From contig OY782760.1 of assembly GCA_963678205.1 (NCBI GenBank), forward strand, positions 2,914,001 to 2,978,000: DNA of 64,000 nucleotides, given 5' to 3'. The DNA is from G963556115 sp963678205 (lineage in GTDB: Bacteria; Planctomycetota; SZUA-567). How positions within the stretch are numbered: position 1 is the first letter of the stretch; each line of letters begins with the position of its first letter. The translations under genes were made by a program, and so were the position numbers. The notes beneath the pieces were generated by a model, which did not search any database, was not told where the DNA came from, and saw only the letters and a list, made by a program, of their open reading frames with translations. This document shows positions 45,117-54,691 of the stretch, one piece after another.

Positions 45117-46001
45117 ATGGAATTTGGTGAATTCATTCAATTAGACCAGACTCTTATGGGCTATTTTGTATTTGGTCTTGTTTTAGTACGTATGGGTGGG
45201 ATGGTTATGACTGCGCAGTTTTTCTCTTCTATGCAGATACCGACACGTTATAAAGCTATTATTGCTATATTTCTGACGTTGACAGTTTATCCTACTGCAA
45301 GAACAACCTGGCACTGGAATGAAAATATGATTCTCAACGGTTCTGATATTAGCTTCTTAGTCTGCCAGGAATTAATTATTGGAGTTGCAATAGGTTTCTT
45401 ATCAAGCATATTGTACTCAGCAGTTGAACTCGCGGGTCAGCTATGTGGTCAACAGATTGGCTTTTCGATGTCGCAAGTTCTTGATCCACTAAGTAATACA
45501 AGTGTATCTATGATTGGTTTTTTGTGGTCGCAGATCGCAGGGTTAGTTTTTCTAATTCTCAATTTGCATTTATACATTATATGGCTACTTGACAGAAGCT
45601 ACGAAATAATAGGGCTTGGAGACTTAATCTTTCCAAACTTTATGATTGCCTGCATTGAAGGAGCAGAAACACAAATTCAGCTTATGTTTAAAGCAACAAT
45701 GCAAATAGCAATGCCAATTGTAGCAATTACGTTGATTATAAGTGTTATTATTGGCTTTGTTACTAGAACTATGCCGCAGATGAATATTATGGTTTTTGGT
45801 ATGCCCTTAAGAGTTACGCTTGGGCTAATATCTGTTATGCTTTTGATTCCAGGTGTTTGTATGGCATTTTCTGGTGCACAGGAAGGTCATATATGGTTTG
45901 ATAATGCTGGTGATGGGCTCTGGCATGATATGCTCGAAGCACTCTCTCAAACAATAGCACAAATGGCTCCAGAAAAAACACTTACGGCCAGTGGATACTA
46001 A
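45117..46001 (+). CDS. fliR: flagellar export gate protein FliR
   Basis: Membrane protein of the export gate. Motifs include FVFGLVLVRMGGMVMTAQFF, IPTRYKAIIAIFLTLTVYP, VGVAIGFLSSILYSAVELAGQLCGQQIGFSMSQVLDP and MFKATMQIAMPIVAITLIISVIIGFVTRTMPQMNIMVFGMPL (the family hallmark NPxMN equivalent). At 294 residues it is about 30 longer than E. coli FliR. It lies 65 bp after fliQ and 45 bp before flhB. Confidence 0.94.
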   Translation: MEFGEFIQLDQTLMGYFVFGLVLVRMGGMVMTAQFFSSMQIPTRYKAIIAIFLTLTVYPTARTTWHWNENMILNGSDISFLVCQELIIGVAIGFLSSILYSAVELAGQLCGQQIGFSMSQVLDPLSNTSVSMIGFLWSQIAGLVFLILNLHLYIIWLLDRSYEIIGLGDLIFPNFMIACIEGAETQIQLMFKATMQIAMPIVAITLIISVIIGFVTRTMPQMNIMVFGMPLRVTLGLISVMLLIPGVCMAFSGAQEGHIWFDNAGDGLWHDMLEALSQTIAQMAPEKTLTASGY

Positions 46002-46046
46002 AGAAAGTCTTTATTTGAATATAACCAAAGTGCAAAGGTTTAGGAT

Positions 46047-47138
46047 ATGGCAGATGATAGTGATGATAAAACTGAAGAGCCTACCCAGAAACGTTTAACC
46101 GATTCTCGCAAAGAAGGTCAGGTTGGAAAGAGCCAAGATTTAAGTGCATCATTAATTCTACTTTGCGGGGTTATTTTTCTCTGGTATCTTGGGCCTTGGA
46201 TTGAGGAAACAATGGGCTCAGCAATTGTGCGTATTATTTCTGAGGAAATACCAAACACACTTGCACCTGAAGCTCAAGATATTGATGGGATACTAATAAC
46301 AGGACTAGAATTTTGTGCATATGCTGTTGCTCCATTTTTAGCACTTATTGTAATGGTGGCAGTAATTGTAAATGTTTATATGGTTGGATTTACTATTTCT
46401 TGGGAAACACTTGAAATTAAATTTGACAAACTAAATCCTGTAAATGGAATCAAACAGCTATTCAGTGCTAAAAAATTTGTTATGTTGCTGATGAACTTGG
46501 CTAAAATATTAGTAATTATGCTTGTGGCATATCAATTTTTTGCAGGAATATACGGAGACTCAATAGTTCTATCTTTTTTAGAACATAGATCTATTCTGAA
46601 ATATGTTATAGAAAACGTATGGGAAATTGCATTCAGAATGGCTCTTGTTCTCTTTATATTGGGGATCGTTGACTTTATATATCAGAAATGGAAGCACAAT
46701 GAATCACTTAAAATGTCAAAACAAGAAGTAAAAGATGAACATAAAAATGCTGAAGGTGACCCAGAAGTAAAGGGTAAACGCCGGCAAAAAATGTATGAAC
46801 TTGCTCAACAGCGTATGATGCAGGAAGTACCGGATGCAGAAGTTGTAGTAAGAAACCCTACGCACTATGCTGTTGCACTCAAATATAAACCAGATATGCA
46901 GGCACCAGAAGTAGTAGCAAAGGGTAAGAATAATATAGCTATGAAGATTATAGATCAGGCTAAAGAAGCCAATGTTCCTGTATGGCAGGAACCGTGGCTG
47001 GCAAGGCAACTTTATCAGCTTGAACTTGGAGATACAGTACCACCAGAATTGTTTCAGGCGGTGGCAGATATTCTAGCTCACGTTCTTGATGAAAATAAGC
47101 GTGCAGCGTTCAAGAATAAAAAACCCCCGGCAGCATAA
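46047..47138 (+). CDS. flhB: flagellar export switch protein FlhB
   Basis: Controls the substrate-specificity switch of flagellar export. The N-terminal DKTEEPTQKRLTDSRKEGQVGKSQD motif is split over the cytoplasmic tail, four membrane helices follow, and the cytoplasmic autocleavage site is VRNPTHYAVAL with the cut expected between Asn270 and Pro271. Length is 363. The ribosome-binding site is weak. All expected features are intact. Confidence 0.97.
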   Translation: MADDSDDKTEEPTQKRLTDSRKEGQVGKSQDLSASLILLCGVIFLWYLGPWIEETMGSAIVRIISEEIPNTLAPEAQDIDGILITGLEFCAYAVAPFLALIVMVAVIVNVYMVGFTISWETLEIKFDKLNPVNGIKQLFSAKKFVMLLMNLAKILVIMLVAYQFFAGIYGDSIVLSFLEHRSILKYVIENVWEIAFRMALVLFILGIVDFIYQKWKHNESLKMSKQEVKDEHKNAEGDPEVKGKRRQKMYELAQQRMMQEVPDAEVVVRNPTHYAVALKYKPDMQAPEVVAKGKNNIAMKIIDQAKEANVPVWQEPWLARQLYQLELGDTVPPELFQAVADILAHVLDENKRAAFKNKKPPAA

Positions 47139-47186
47139 AACGAATTTGAGCAGTTTGAATAAAATTAATCAATATTAAGGGAAAAA

Positions 47187-49349
47187 ATGGCAGAAGCGGC
47201 GATGAATTTTAAGAATAAAGCAATTGACATGCTGAGTGATTTCAGCGCTGTCAAACAGTCTATTATTCCTGCATTTTTAATTTCAACGCTGGTTATTATT
47301 ATCTATCCAATGCCATTATTCCTAATGGATTTTTTACTTGGTATCAATATTGCGCTTGGACTAATGGTACTCCTTGCCTGCATTTTTATTCAAAAGCCAA
47401 ATGACATGACATGCTTCCCGTCCTTACTGCTCATACTTACAATGTATAAACTTGCCCTAAATGTTGCGACAACACGACTTATCTTAACCAACGCACCAGA
47501 AGATCTTGATCATGCTGCTGGTGAAATCATATACTCATTCGGAAACTTCGTTACCGGCTCAACTGGTGAAACTTATGGTTTTATAGTTGGTATTGTAATA
47601 TTTATTATCCTAGTTGTTATTCAGTTTATAGTACTGACAAAAGGTATGACCCGTATTGCAGAAGTTGCTGCAAGATTTACTCTTGATGCCATGCCAGGTC
47701 AACAGATGGCAATTGATGCCGATCTCAATGCTGGCACAATTACCGAAGATGAAGCAAAAGAAAGACGTGAAGAAATAAGACAAATGGCTGATTTCTATGG
47801 AGCTATGGATGGTGCTGCGAAGTTTGTACGAGGCGATACCGTCGCAGGTCTTATTATTACAGGTGTAAATATTGGCGCTGGATTGATAATTGGAGTTGCT
47901 ATCGGTGGTATGAGCTTTCTGGAAGCGGGACAGATATTTACGAAGTTAACTATTGGTGATGGACTGGTTGGACAGATTCCATCACTTCTTATAAGTATCG
48001 CTTCAGGTATTCTCGTAACCCGTGGTAATAGACGAGATGACTTTGGCGGGCAAATCATTGATCAGCTTCTATGTCATCGCAAGGCATTAGGAATATGTAG
48101 TGCTCTAATAGGAAGCATTGCATTCTCTGGACTGCTAGGCCTTACTCCTTTTCCATTCGTACCATTTATGAGCATCTCCATAGCAAGCGGTGTATGGTGG
48201 TGGAGATTAGGACAAGGTAAAGTCAAAAGCAAAAAACAAATTGCAGCAGAAGAAGCTGCTGCAGAAGCAGAGGCAGCAAAAGCTGCACCAGAAGAAGAAA
48301 AAGTCGAAAACTTTCTCAGAATCGACCCAATGGAGCTTGAGGTGGGGTATGGTCTTGTTCCATTGGTTGACGTTTCACAATCAGAATCCGGTGGTGGCGG
48401 TCTACTCAATAGAGTATCAATGATAAGGCAACAGATGGCACAAGAGTTGGGGATTATTGTGCCGCCTATCCGCATCAGAGACAACATGGATTTGCAGCCA
48501 AATGAATACTCTATAAAGATTCAGGGAAATCCTGTAACAAAAGCTATTATCGAGCCTGATAAATATATGGCAATGGATGTAGGAGCAATAACTGATAAAA
48601 TAAGGGGTATTGAAACAGTAGAACCTGCATTTGGTATGCCTGCAGTATGGATTAATGAGAGCCAGCGTGAAAAAGCCGAGCAATATGGCTACGCTGTAGT
48701 TGATGCAGAAACTGTTGTAGCAACTCACCTTACTGAAGTCATTAGAAGTCGCTCACACGAACTGCTTACAAGTGAAGAGGTTAGAAGACTTCTTGATAAT
48801 GTTAAAGAATCCATGCCAAATCTTGTACAAGCAGTTACACCAGAGCCTCTCTCACCATTTGATATCCAGAAAGTACTTGCAAACCTACTGCGTGAACGAG
48901 TCTCTATTAGAAACCTTCCTGCATTCCTTGAAGTTATGGCTGAAATCGGAAGACGCACGAGAGATCCTGAAATTATAACTGCTCACTGCCGTAATAAAAT
49001 ATCAAGACAAATTTGTAACGAATATGCTGAAAATAATATCCTGCATGTAGTAATGCTTGATCCATCACTTGAAGATACCATTGCTAAACGTATTGAACAT
49101 AGTGATGCAGGATCATTCTTAACACTACGTCCAGACGCGCAGAAAAAGATTATAGATGGAATTGCTGAACAAGTTCAGCTTCAATTGCAGAATGGTTATT
49201 CAGCACTTATTATCACTAGTCCGCAAATTCGCTTACAGGTCAAGCGCATGACTGAGAACGCATTGTCTACGTTGGCTGTGATCTCATACAACGAAGTGCT
49301 CCCAGAATTCAAAGTAGAGAGTATTGGAATGGTAAAAGTTGAACTTTAA
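47187..49349 (+). CDS. flhA: flagellar export protein FlhA
   Basis: Proton-coupled component of the flagellar type III export apparatus. About eight membrane helices occupy residues 25-340, with the FHIPEP cytoplasmic-loop signature region around GMTRIAEVAARFTLDAMPGQQMAIDADLNAG. The cytoplasmic domain starts after an Ala/Glu-rich linker and ends LAVISYNEVLPEFKVESIGMV. Length (720) is normal. GGGAAAA lies before ATG 47187. Confidence 0.97.
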   Translation: MAEAAMNFKNKAIDMLSDFSAVKQSIIPAFLISTLVIIIYPMPLFLMDFLLGINIALGLMVLLACIFIQKPNDMTCFPSLLLILTMYKLALNVATTRLILTNAPEDLDHAAGEIIYSFGNFVTGSTGETYGFIVGIVIFIILVVIQFIVLTKGMTRIAEVAARFTLDAMPGQQMAIDADLNAGTITEDEAKERREEIRQMADFYGAMDGAAKFVRGDTVAGLIITGVNIGAGLIIGVAIGGMSFLEAGQIFTKLTIGDGLVGQIPSLLISIASGILVTRGNRRDDFGGQIIDQLLCHRKALGICSALIGSIAFSGLLGLTPFPFVPFMSISIASGVWWWRLGQGKVKSKKQIAAEEAAAEAEAAKAAPEEEKVENFLRIDPMELEVGYGLVPLVDVSQSESGGGGLLNRVSMIRQQMAQELGIIVPPIRIRDNMDLQPNEYSIKIQGNPVTKAIIEPDKYMAMDVGAITDKIRGIETVEPAFGMPAVWINESQREKAEQYGYAVVDAETVVATHLTEVIRSRSHELLTSEEVRRLLDNVKESMPNLVQAVTPEPLSPFDIQKVLANLLRERVSIRNLPAFLEVMAEIGRRTRDPEIITAHCRNKISRQICNEYAENNILHVVMLDPSLEDTIAKRIEHSDAGSFLTLRPDAQKKIIDGIAEQVQLQLQNGYSALIITSPQIRLQVKRMTENALSTLAVISYNEVLPEFKVESIGMVKVEL

Positions 49350-49388
49350 TAGCTTTTAAATATAAAAAAGGAAGTAAAAACTATAACA

Positions 49389-50759
49389 ATGTCGGATAAT
49401 CAGCAACAGATCTTCCAAGGTAAAAATGTGCAAGAAGCCATAAGCAAGGTAAAAGCTGCTCTTGGTGAAAATGCATGTATTATCGAAAAGAGAGTTCGCA
49501 AAAATAAAAACTTCTTCAAGCTTGGCGGTGGAGAAGAAATTATTGAAATTATTGCAAGTGCTGCTCCAAGCATTGTTAATAGCGTTACACCACGTTACAA
49601 ACCCCAAAAATCTAGAAACGCCCAATCATTACTTGATCAGGCATATGGAAACGCACAGGCAAAACGTCCAAAAACCCCATTAGAAATGTATAAGGAAGCC
49701 TCTCAACCAACACCTGTTTCATCAAAATACAATTCATACTCACATGAAAGAGATAATCACCAACAGGAACAGAGCATTTCTATACATCAGAATCATGATA
49801 CTGTACAAACCCGTCAGTATACTCAGTCAGAACAGATAATGGTAAATACTGCAACCGAACAGTTGATGTCTGAGATGAGAAGAGAAATACTAAGATTAAC
49901 CAGTATACAGGCAAGAGGCGCCATTCCAGAAGTAGGTGAGGCTCTTCTTGATAGCTACCAGTCACTTGTTGAAAACGAAGTAAACGCCAATGAAGCTCGT
50001 GCAATAGTAGAGAAGCTACAGAGAGATATGCCGTTCACTATTCTTGAGCGTGAGAATATAAATAAATATCTTGCTGAGGAGATTGCAAAATACATTCACG
50101 TATCTGGCCCATCCAGCTTTAACAAAACCAATAATCGTCCAACAGTTATAGCAATTGTAGGCCCTAATGGCGGTGGCAAAACTACTACTTTAACCAAGAT
50201 TGCATTTGAAGCGGTAATCAAACAAGGGAAAAATGTTGGACTAATCACCGAGGATTTAAAACGTCCTGGTGCAGAATCCCAGCTCAGGGCACTTACCACT
50301 ATAATGCAACTACCTCTAGTTACAGCCAATACACCATCAGTTATGGCTGATCAGGTACACAATATGTCTGATAAAGATTTGATCCTCATTGATACTGGTG
50401 GAATTCCTCATAATGATACAGAAAGTATTCTTGCACTAAATGAGATACTTCGTGTCGCTAATGTTGATGAAACACACCTGCTTTTGCCAGTTTCAATGAC
50501 AGAGAGAACAACAATGGCAGTTGTAGAAGGTTACAAGGCTTTGAACTTTAACAGAATTATCTTCAGTAAAATTGATACTTCAGCAGCGCATGGAATGATT
50601 TTAAATATTGCAAGTAAAGTAAACACTGATATTTCATATATTACTTGCGGGTCAACCTGTGCAAATGGACTTTATACAGCAGATAGACTTGCTCTTGGTA
50701 AGCTAATTACTGAAAGTAACATTGAAGCTATAATCGGCAATAAGCAGCAAACGATTTAA
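49389..50759 (+). CDS. flhF: flagellar SRP-type GTPase FlhF
   Basis: SRP54-family GTPase that places and numbers flagella. The N-terminal 30 residues match the FlhF start (QIFQGKNVQEAISKVKAALGENACII). After a Gln-rich linker and N domain, the G domain begins near residue 255: P-loop AIVGPNGGGKTTTLTKIA, G2 LITEDLKRPGAESQL (normally DTYRxxA), G3 DTGGI (normally DTAG) and G4 SKID (normally TKLD). The key Asp, Arg and Lys remain, so nucleotide binding is likely, but the closing GQ-VP motif is replaced by GSTCANG. It follows flhA by 39 bp. Confidence 0.9.
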   Translation: MSDNQQQIFQGKNVQEAISKVKAALGENACIIEKRVRKNKNFFKLGGGEEIIEIIASAAPSIVNSVTPRYKPQKSRNAQSLLDQAYGNAQAKRPKTPLEMYKEASQPTPVSSKYNSYSHERDNHQQEQSISIHQNHDTVQTRQYTQSEQIMVNTATEQLMSEMRREILRLTSIQARGAIPEVGEALLDSYQSLVENEVNANEARAIVEKLQRDMPFTILERENINKYLAEEIAKYIHVSGPSSFNKTNNRPTVIAIVGPNGGGKTTTLTKIAFEAVIKQGKNVGLITEDLKRPGAESQLRALTTIMQLPLVTANTPSVMADQVHNMSDKDLILIDTGGIPHNDTESILALNEILRVANVDETHLLLPVSMTERTTMAVVEGYKALNFNRIIFSKIDTSAAHGMILNIASKVNTDISYITCGSTCANGLYTADRLALGKLITESNIEAIIGNKQQTI

Positions 50760-50783
50760 ACTGAATGGTAGAAAGGAGAAAAG

Positions 50784-51098
50784 ATGGTTGTAAGAAGATT
50801 GGCTGCATTCTTCGCACTACTCGGATTTGTTATATTTGCTACTACTTGGATTATAAGAAGACTCTTGGGACTTTCTACATCAGATGTTATTTCAATGTTC
50901 AGTCAGGGGTTAGTCATAATTTTCGGCTATTTTATCATTGGAATGATTCTATCAAGAATGGGAATATCACTGATTAGAGAATTCCTTGACGAGAAAGAAG
51001 ACGAAGAAGAAGATAAAAGAGAACGAGCAAGAAGTTTATATTTAAAAGCTATTTCAAGTACGCCAAATAGTGATGCAGTAGATCTAGACGATTTGTAA
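50784..51098 (+). CDS. two-helix membrane protein in the flagellar operon, unknown function
   Basis: Not recognised. 104 residues with AAAGGAG before ATG 50784. Two membrane helices (LAAFFALLGFVIFATTWII and FSQGLVIIFGYFIIGMILS) are joined by a short loop. The C-terminal 45 residues are strongly charged (FLDEKEDEEEDKRERARSLY). It occupies the place where flhG commonly follows flhF and precedes fliA by 51 bp, so a flagellar role is likely by context only. Confidence 0.78.
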   Translation: MVVRRLAAFFALLGFVIFATTWIIRRLLGLSTSDVISMFSQGLVIIFGYFIIGMILSRMGISLIREFLDEKEDEEEDKRERARSLYLKAISSTPNSDAVDLDDL

Positions 51099-51149
51099 TA
51101 TATAGTAGTAGTAACAAGTTTATTCAATTATTTTAACAGGGAGAAATAA

Positions 51150-51953
51150 ATGAGCAGATACAATGAATACTATGGACCACCTTCTACTCTTACCGAAGAA
51201 GAAGTAGCTGCACTATGGCAGGAATATGTAGCTAAAAAGCCTCAACATATTCGTGATTCATTGATTGAGCATTATATGACTCAAGTATACCAGACAGCTG
51301 AACGCATGGCTGCCAAACTACCTGACCATGTCAATGTAAATGACCTGATTGGTTGGGGCACCCTTGGATTGATTGATGCAATAAACAGATTCGATCCAAG
51401 TAGAGAAATCAAATTTTCTACATACTGTAGCTCGAGAATTTCAGGACAGATAATAGATGAACTCAGAAGACTCGACTGGATTCCAAGACTTGTGAGAGTC
51501 CGTGTCCACCAGCTTGAAAGAACCAGAGATGCACTATGCTCAAAACTTGGACGTATTCCAGATGATGAAGAAATTGCCAGTGAAATGGAAATGAACATGG
51601 ATCAATACGATGACTTTATTAAAGATACTCGAGTAAAGAACATTGTTTCACTCAACCGTAAATGGGATGAAGATGATGATGGTGAGCTTGGTCAAATTGA
51701 AATGCTTCCAGATATGTCTGCCACCAATCCTCTTACAGAGCTTCAACGTTCTGAGATAAAGGAAATTGCAATTAAGGGTTTGAATGAAAAGCAGAAGCAA
51801 GTACTTGTAATGTACTATTTTGATAATTTAAATCTCAAGGACATAGGAGATATTCTAGAACTCTCAGAGAGTCGTGTGAGTCAAATACATGCTCAAATAC
51901 TCGATTTCCTCAAAGAAAAGTTCAGCGAACGCCAACTAACACATGTACAATAA
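51150..51953 (+). CDS. fliA: flagellar RNA polymerase sigma factor (sigma-28, FliA/WhiG)
   Basis: Directs transcription of late flagellar and chemotaxis genes. Region 2 includes HVNVNDLIGWGTLGLIDAINRFDPSREIKFSTYCSSRISGQIIDELRRLDWIPR (the FliA hallmark stretch), region 3 LGRIPDDEEIASEMEM, and region 4 the helix-turn-helix LNLKDIGDILELSESRVSQIHAQ. Length is 267. GGGAGAAA precedes ATG 51150. I found no clear sigma-28 promoter before the chemoreceptor or cheW genes in this window. Confidence 0.96.
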   Translation: MSRYNEYYGPPSTLTEEEVAALWQEYVAKKPQHIRDSLIEHYMTQVYQTAERMAAKLPDHVNVNDLIGWGTLGLIDAINRFDPSREIKFSTYCSSRISGQIIDELRRLDWIPRLVRVRVHQLERTRDALCSKLGRIPDDEEIASEMEMNMDQYDDFIKDTRVKNIVSLNRKWDEDDDGELGQIEMLPDMSATNPLTELQRSEIKEIAIKGLNEKQKQVLVMYYFDNLNLKDIGDILELSESRVSQIHAQILDFLKEKFSERQLTHVQ

Positions 51954-52119
51954 AACATATAAATATTTCAAAAATGTATGTTTTAAACTTGCATAAGCAC
52001 CAATTCAGAGGGTATACTTAATATAGAGGGTAAAATTTTATCCTCAAAGAAGGAAATACTGTCTCTGAATGACAATAACTAGTGTAAGTTATGGGTTCTT
52101 TTTTGAATGAGGTGATAAA

Positions 52120-52449
52120 ATGTCTTCTATTACTCTAGGCGATCAAGCAATGAAAGCAAGCTTTATCGTACAAATACAAGATAGAGCAGTAGATATTGAG
52201 CGTTCAAGCACTCAAGCGCATAATGCATTCAACGAAGAGCTTGCAAGAAGAGCTGAGGAAGTTGTAGAAGAGACAGAAGCTGCTGAAAATGGTGGTATTC
52301 GTAATGATGAGGAAAGAAAAGAAGGGCAAAAACAGAAAAAACGTCGTCGTAAACGCCCTGATGAACCTGATCAAGACGAAATTATTGAAGATTGGCCTAT
52401 GGGTCCTGATAATGATGGGCATAAGCATAACCTCAATATCATAGCATAG
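52120..52449 (+). CDS. short charged protein closing the flagellar operon, unknown function
   Basis: Not recognised. 109 residues, with GAGGTG before ATG 52120. The first 60 residues are helical (IQDRAVDIERSSTQAHNAF, ELARRAEEVVEETEAAEN). The remainder is intrinsically charged, with a basic block (KKRRRKRPDEPDQDE) and a final DNDGHKHNLNII. No signal or membrane segment. It lies 166 bp after fliA and directly before the operon's terminator. Confidence 0.72.
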   Translation: MSSITLGDQAMKASFIVQIQDRAVDIERSSTQAHNAFNEELARRAEEVVEETEAAENGGIRNDEERKEGQKQKKRRRKRPDEPDQDEIIEDWPMGPDNDGHKHNLNIIA

Positions 52450-52495
52450 TAGGTAATAACTATAGAAATAAAACAATTAAAATTAGTATTTTTCT

Positions 52496-52535
52496 ATGTG
52501 GTAACTTAAACTCCCTGTAAGTTACCACATATTTT
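52496..52535 (+). terminator. terminator of the flagellar operon
   Basis: A perfect 13-bp stem, ATGTGGTAACTTA (52496-52508) with TAAGTTACCACAT (52518-52530), is followed by ATTTTATAG. Confidence 0.9.
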
Positions 52536-52762
52536 ATAGTATATTTGCCAACTGATCGCCCTGAATAGGGTAATGAAGCTGTTTCACTTTATGTGAGCAC
52601 CTTCTCTTTTTATTTTAGTCTTCACTTCTCCCCTCACTCATAAGTTGAATTCTTGTGAATAAACCCATATATTATTAATAATTAATTTGAATTAATTAAT
52701 GTATATAAATAAACTTAATAATATACGACCAAGGTTGAGTATGACTGAAGGAGTCAACATAA
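52536..52762. other. intergenic region before the L,D-transpeptidase gene
   Basis: Together with the terminator this gap is 313 bp. It is AT-rich and frame-broken, and presumably holds the promoter of the following gene. Nothing else is recognised. Confidence 0.4.
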
Positions 52763-54355
52763 ATGAGTAATAATGAAGAAAAGAAACCACTTAAGATGTA
52801 CCCAGGGGTAAGTCTTGGCAGCTCACCCAAAAGAGGCATGTCAAAATTTAAAATATTCCTACTTATATTGATAGTTGTTGCAGGCGCATCAGCGGGTGGC
52901 TATTGGATAAATAGAGAATTTATCAATGCTGAAATTAACGAACCGGAAATTATTGACATTGTCGAAGCCAATCCTCAACCAGTTGTTGTCCCAGAAGATA
53001 ATACAAAAGACGAAGATCTAAATCTTACAGTCACTGAAACCGAGACCGCAACTGATTCAAATATTGAAACTAAGGAGCAAGTCAGTGAAGATATTGGCAG
53101 ATCCCCTACTGCCTATGAAGCAACAAATTCAGATGATGATCTTGGACTGGAAGCTATTCTTGATGACAATGCAGAAGAAGAAAAAACTACGGATAATCAG
53201 ATTAGTACACCTGAAATATCAAAAACAACAGATGATAAAGCGGAACCTAGTATCATTGACGAAACAATAACAGCTGTAAGTGATACTGTCGATGCAGTCA
53301 GCACAAGTGTAAAAGAAACAGTGACTGACTTGACAAGCACACCTACAAATAAAGATGAGGTTCTCGCTCAAATTAAAGAATCAGACTTATTACTTAGTAA
53401 AAAAGATTATACCGGAGCAATAAATATCCTTTCAGGTATGACAAACTTACCAGTAGAAACACTCGGTAAGTTAGCTCCTGATGTATACTACCGAGCTGGT
53501 CTTGCTAACAGATATGCAAAGAATGAAAATGAAGCTCAGAAAAATTGGCTCAAAGCTTATCAAGACTTCCCTTCAACAATATCTGGAAGACTCTCGGCTC
53601 TTGCACTAGCCGATACCTGGTACTACTGGTATGTTGACTCAAAACAAGACCTGAGCAAATGGGAATCAATAAGAGATGCGTATTCTACTGCTATTGGCAT
53701 GGATGGAGCTCGTTTCTTACCTCAGGTCACCGAAGCTAAAATTGCTGAAAAATTAAACTATCTCAACGACAAACTAGTGTTTGACCCAAAAATGCCGGTA
53801 AGTGGAGCCATATTTCATAAAGTAGAACCAGGAGAATATATCAGTACAATTGCCAAAAACTACGGATTGGGTACATGGAGTTCAATCGTAGACATAAATA
53901 AGGTTGATCCAAAAAATCTAAAAGTTGGTATGACACTAAAAATTATGCAGGGTAGATTATCCATTCTCGTAGACAAGAAGAACTTTACTCTTTCATGGTA
54001 TCTTGACGGCAAGTTCATCAAACGATACAAATGTGCAACCGGTGCAGTTGAAACAGAAACACCTGTTGGGCATTATGAAATATTCAAGATGGATGCAGAA
54101 CCAAACTGGACAGACCCTAAAACAGGAAAAGTCTACAAATATGGTGAAGAAGGACATTTAATCGGCAGCCGCTGGTTGGCTATTAGAGGTGGCAATAAGA
54201 CTGGTCTTGGCATACACGGCACCGTTTACCCTGATAGTATCGGCACAAAAGCATCAAACGGCTGTATAAGACTACTCAATAAGAATGTAGAAGAACTATA
54301 TGGATTTGCCAGTATCGCTAATAACAATGAGTCTGAAGTAATTGTAATTGAGTAA
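52763..54355 (+). CDS. LysM and L,D-transpeptidase (YkuD) protein
   Basis: Cross-links peptidoglycan or attaches proteins to it, in the periplasm. A basic N-terminus and one membrane helix (FKIFLLILIVVAGASAGGYW) anchor it. A long acidic linker to about residue 195 precedes a helical TPR-like region (about 210-340), one LysM (EPGEYISTIAKNYGLGTW) and the YkuD catalytic domain with His485 (GIHGT) and Cys501 in SNGCIRL. All catalytic residues are intact. GGAG lies before the ATG at 52763. 530 residues. Confidence 0.93.
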   Translation: MSNNEEKKPLKMYPGVSLGSSPKRGMSKFKIFLLILIVVAGASAGGYWINREFINAEINEPEIIDIVEANPQPVVVPEDNTKDEDLNLTVTETETATDSNIETKEQVSEDIGRSPTAYEATNSDDDLGLEAILDDNAEEEKTTDNQISTPEISKTTDDKAEPSIIDETITAVSDTVDAVSTSVKETVTDLTSTPTNKDEVLAQIKESDLLLSKKDYTGAINILSGMTNLPVETLGKLAPDVYYRAGLANRYAKNENEAQKNWLKAYQDFPSTISGRLSALALADTWYYWYVDSKQDLSKWESIRDAYSTAIGMDGARFLPQVTEAKIAEKLNYLNDKLVFDPKMPVSGAIFHKVEPGEYISTIAKNYGLGTWSSIVDINKVDPKNLKVGMTLKIMQGRLSILVDKKNFTLSWYLDGKFIKRYKCATGAVETETPVGHYEIFKMDAEPNWTDPKTGKVYKYGEEGHLIGSRWLAIRGGNKTGLGIHGTVYPDSIGTKASNGCIRLLNKNVEELYGFASIANNNESEVIVIE

Positions 54356-54390
54356 TAATTTAACCAAACTAATAGATTATTAAGTTTCAT

Positions 54391-54431
54391 AAATAAAATA
54401 CCCGCTCTTTATCAAGGCAGGTATTTTATTT
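54391..54431 (+). terminator. terminator of the L,D-transpeptidase gene
   Basis: AAATAAAATACC (54391-54402) pairs with GGTATTTTATTT (54420-54431), with GC pairs just inside. It lies 35 bp after the stop codon. Confidence 0.85.
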
Positions 54432-54605
54432 ATAAACTTGCTTAAAATATCGTCGTATATACCCTTAACTAATATTTTGAGAAATTACTGAAACAATATA
54501 GTGATATTATAAACGTACAATAAATACTTTTTATTTGAAAAGCAATAACTTATTCACCGTTAATTTAAAAGATTGTCAGCATAATTAATTACAACACAAA
54601 ATATA
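54432..54605. other. interval between converging terminators
   Basis: About 175 bp of AT-rich sequence, part of a 336-bp gap. No feature is recognised. Confidence 0.4.
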
Positions 54606-54635
54606 GAAGGGCACCCAAATGATCGGATACCCTTC
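54606..54635 (-). terminator. terminator of the 176-residue lipoprotein gene
   Basis: On the minus strand GAAGGGTATCC pairs with GGGTGCCCTTC through nine Watson-Crick and two G-U pairs (54635-54606). The tail is T-rich (TATATTTTG). As DNA the repeat looks imperfect on the plus strand; strand-specific G-U pairing shows it serves the minus-strand gene. Confidence 0.78.
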
Positions 54636-54691
54636 AAAACCAATACTTCTGTATTCTTAAACCCTCAGGCCGCTTAAAAATATATCCCCCT

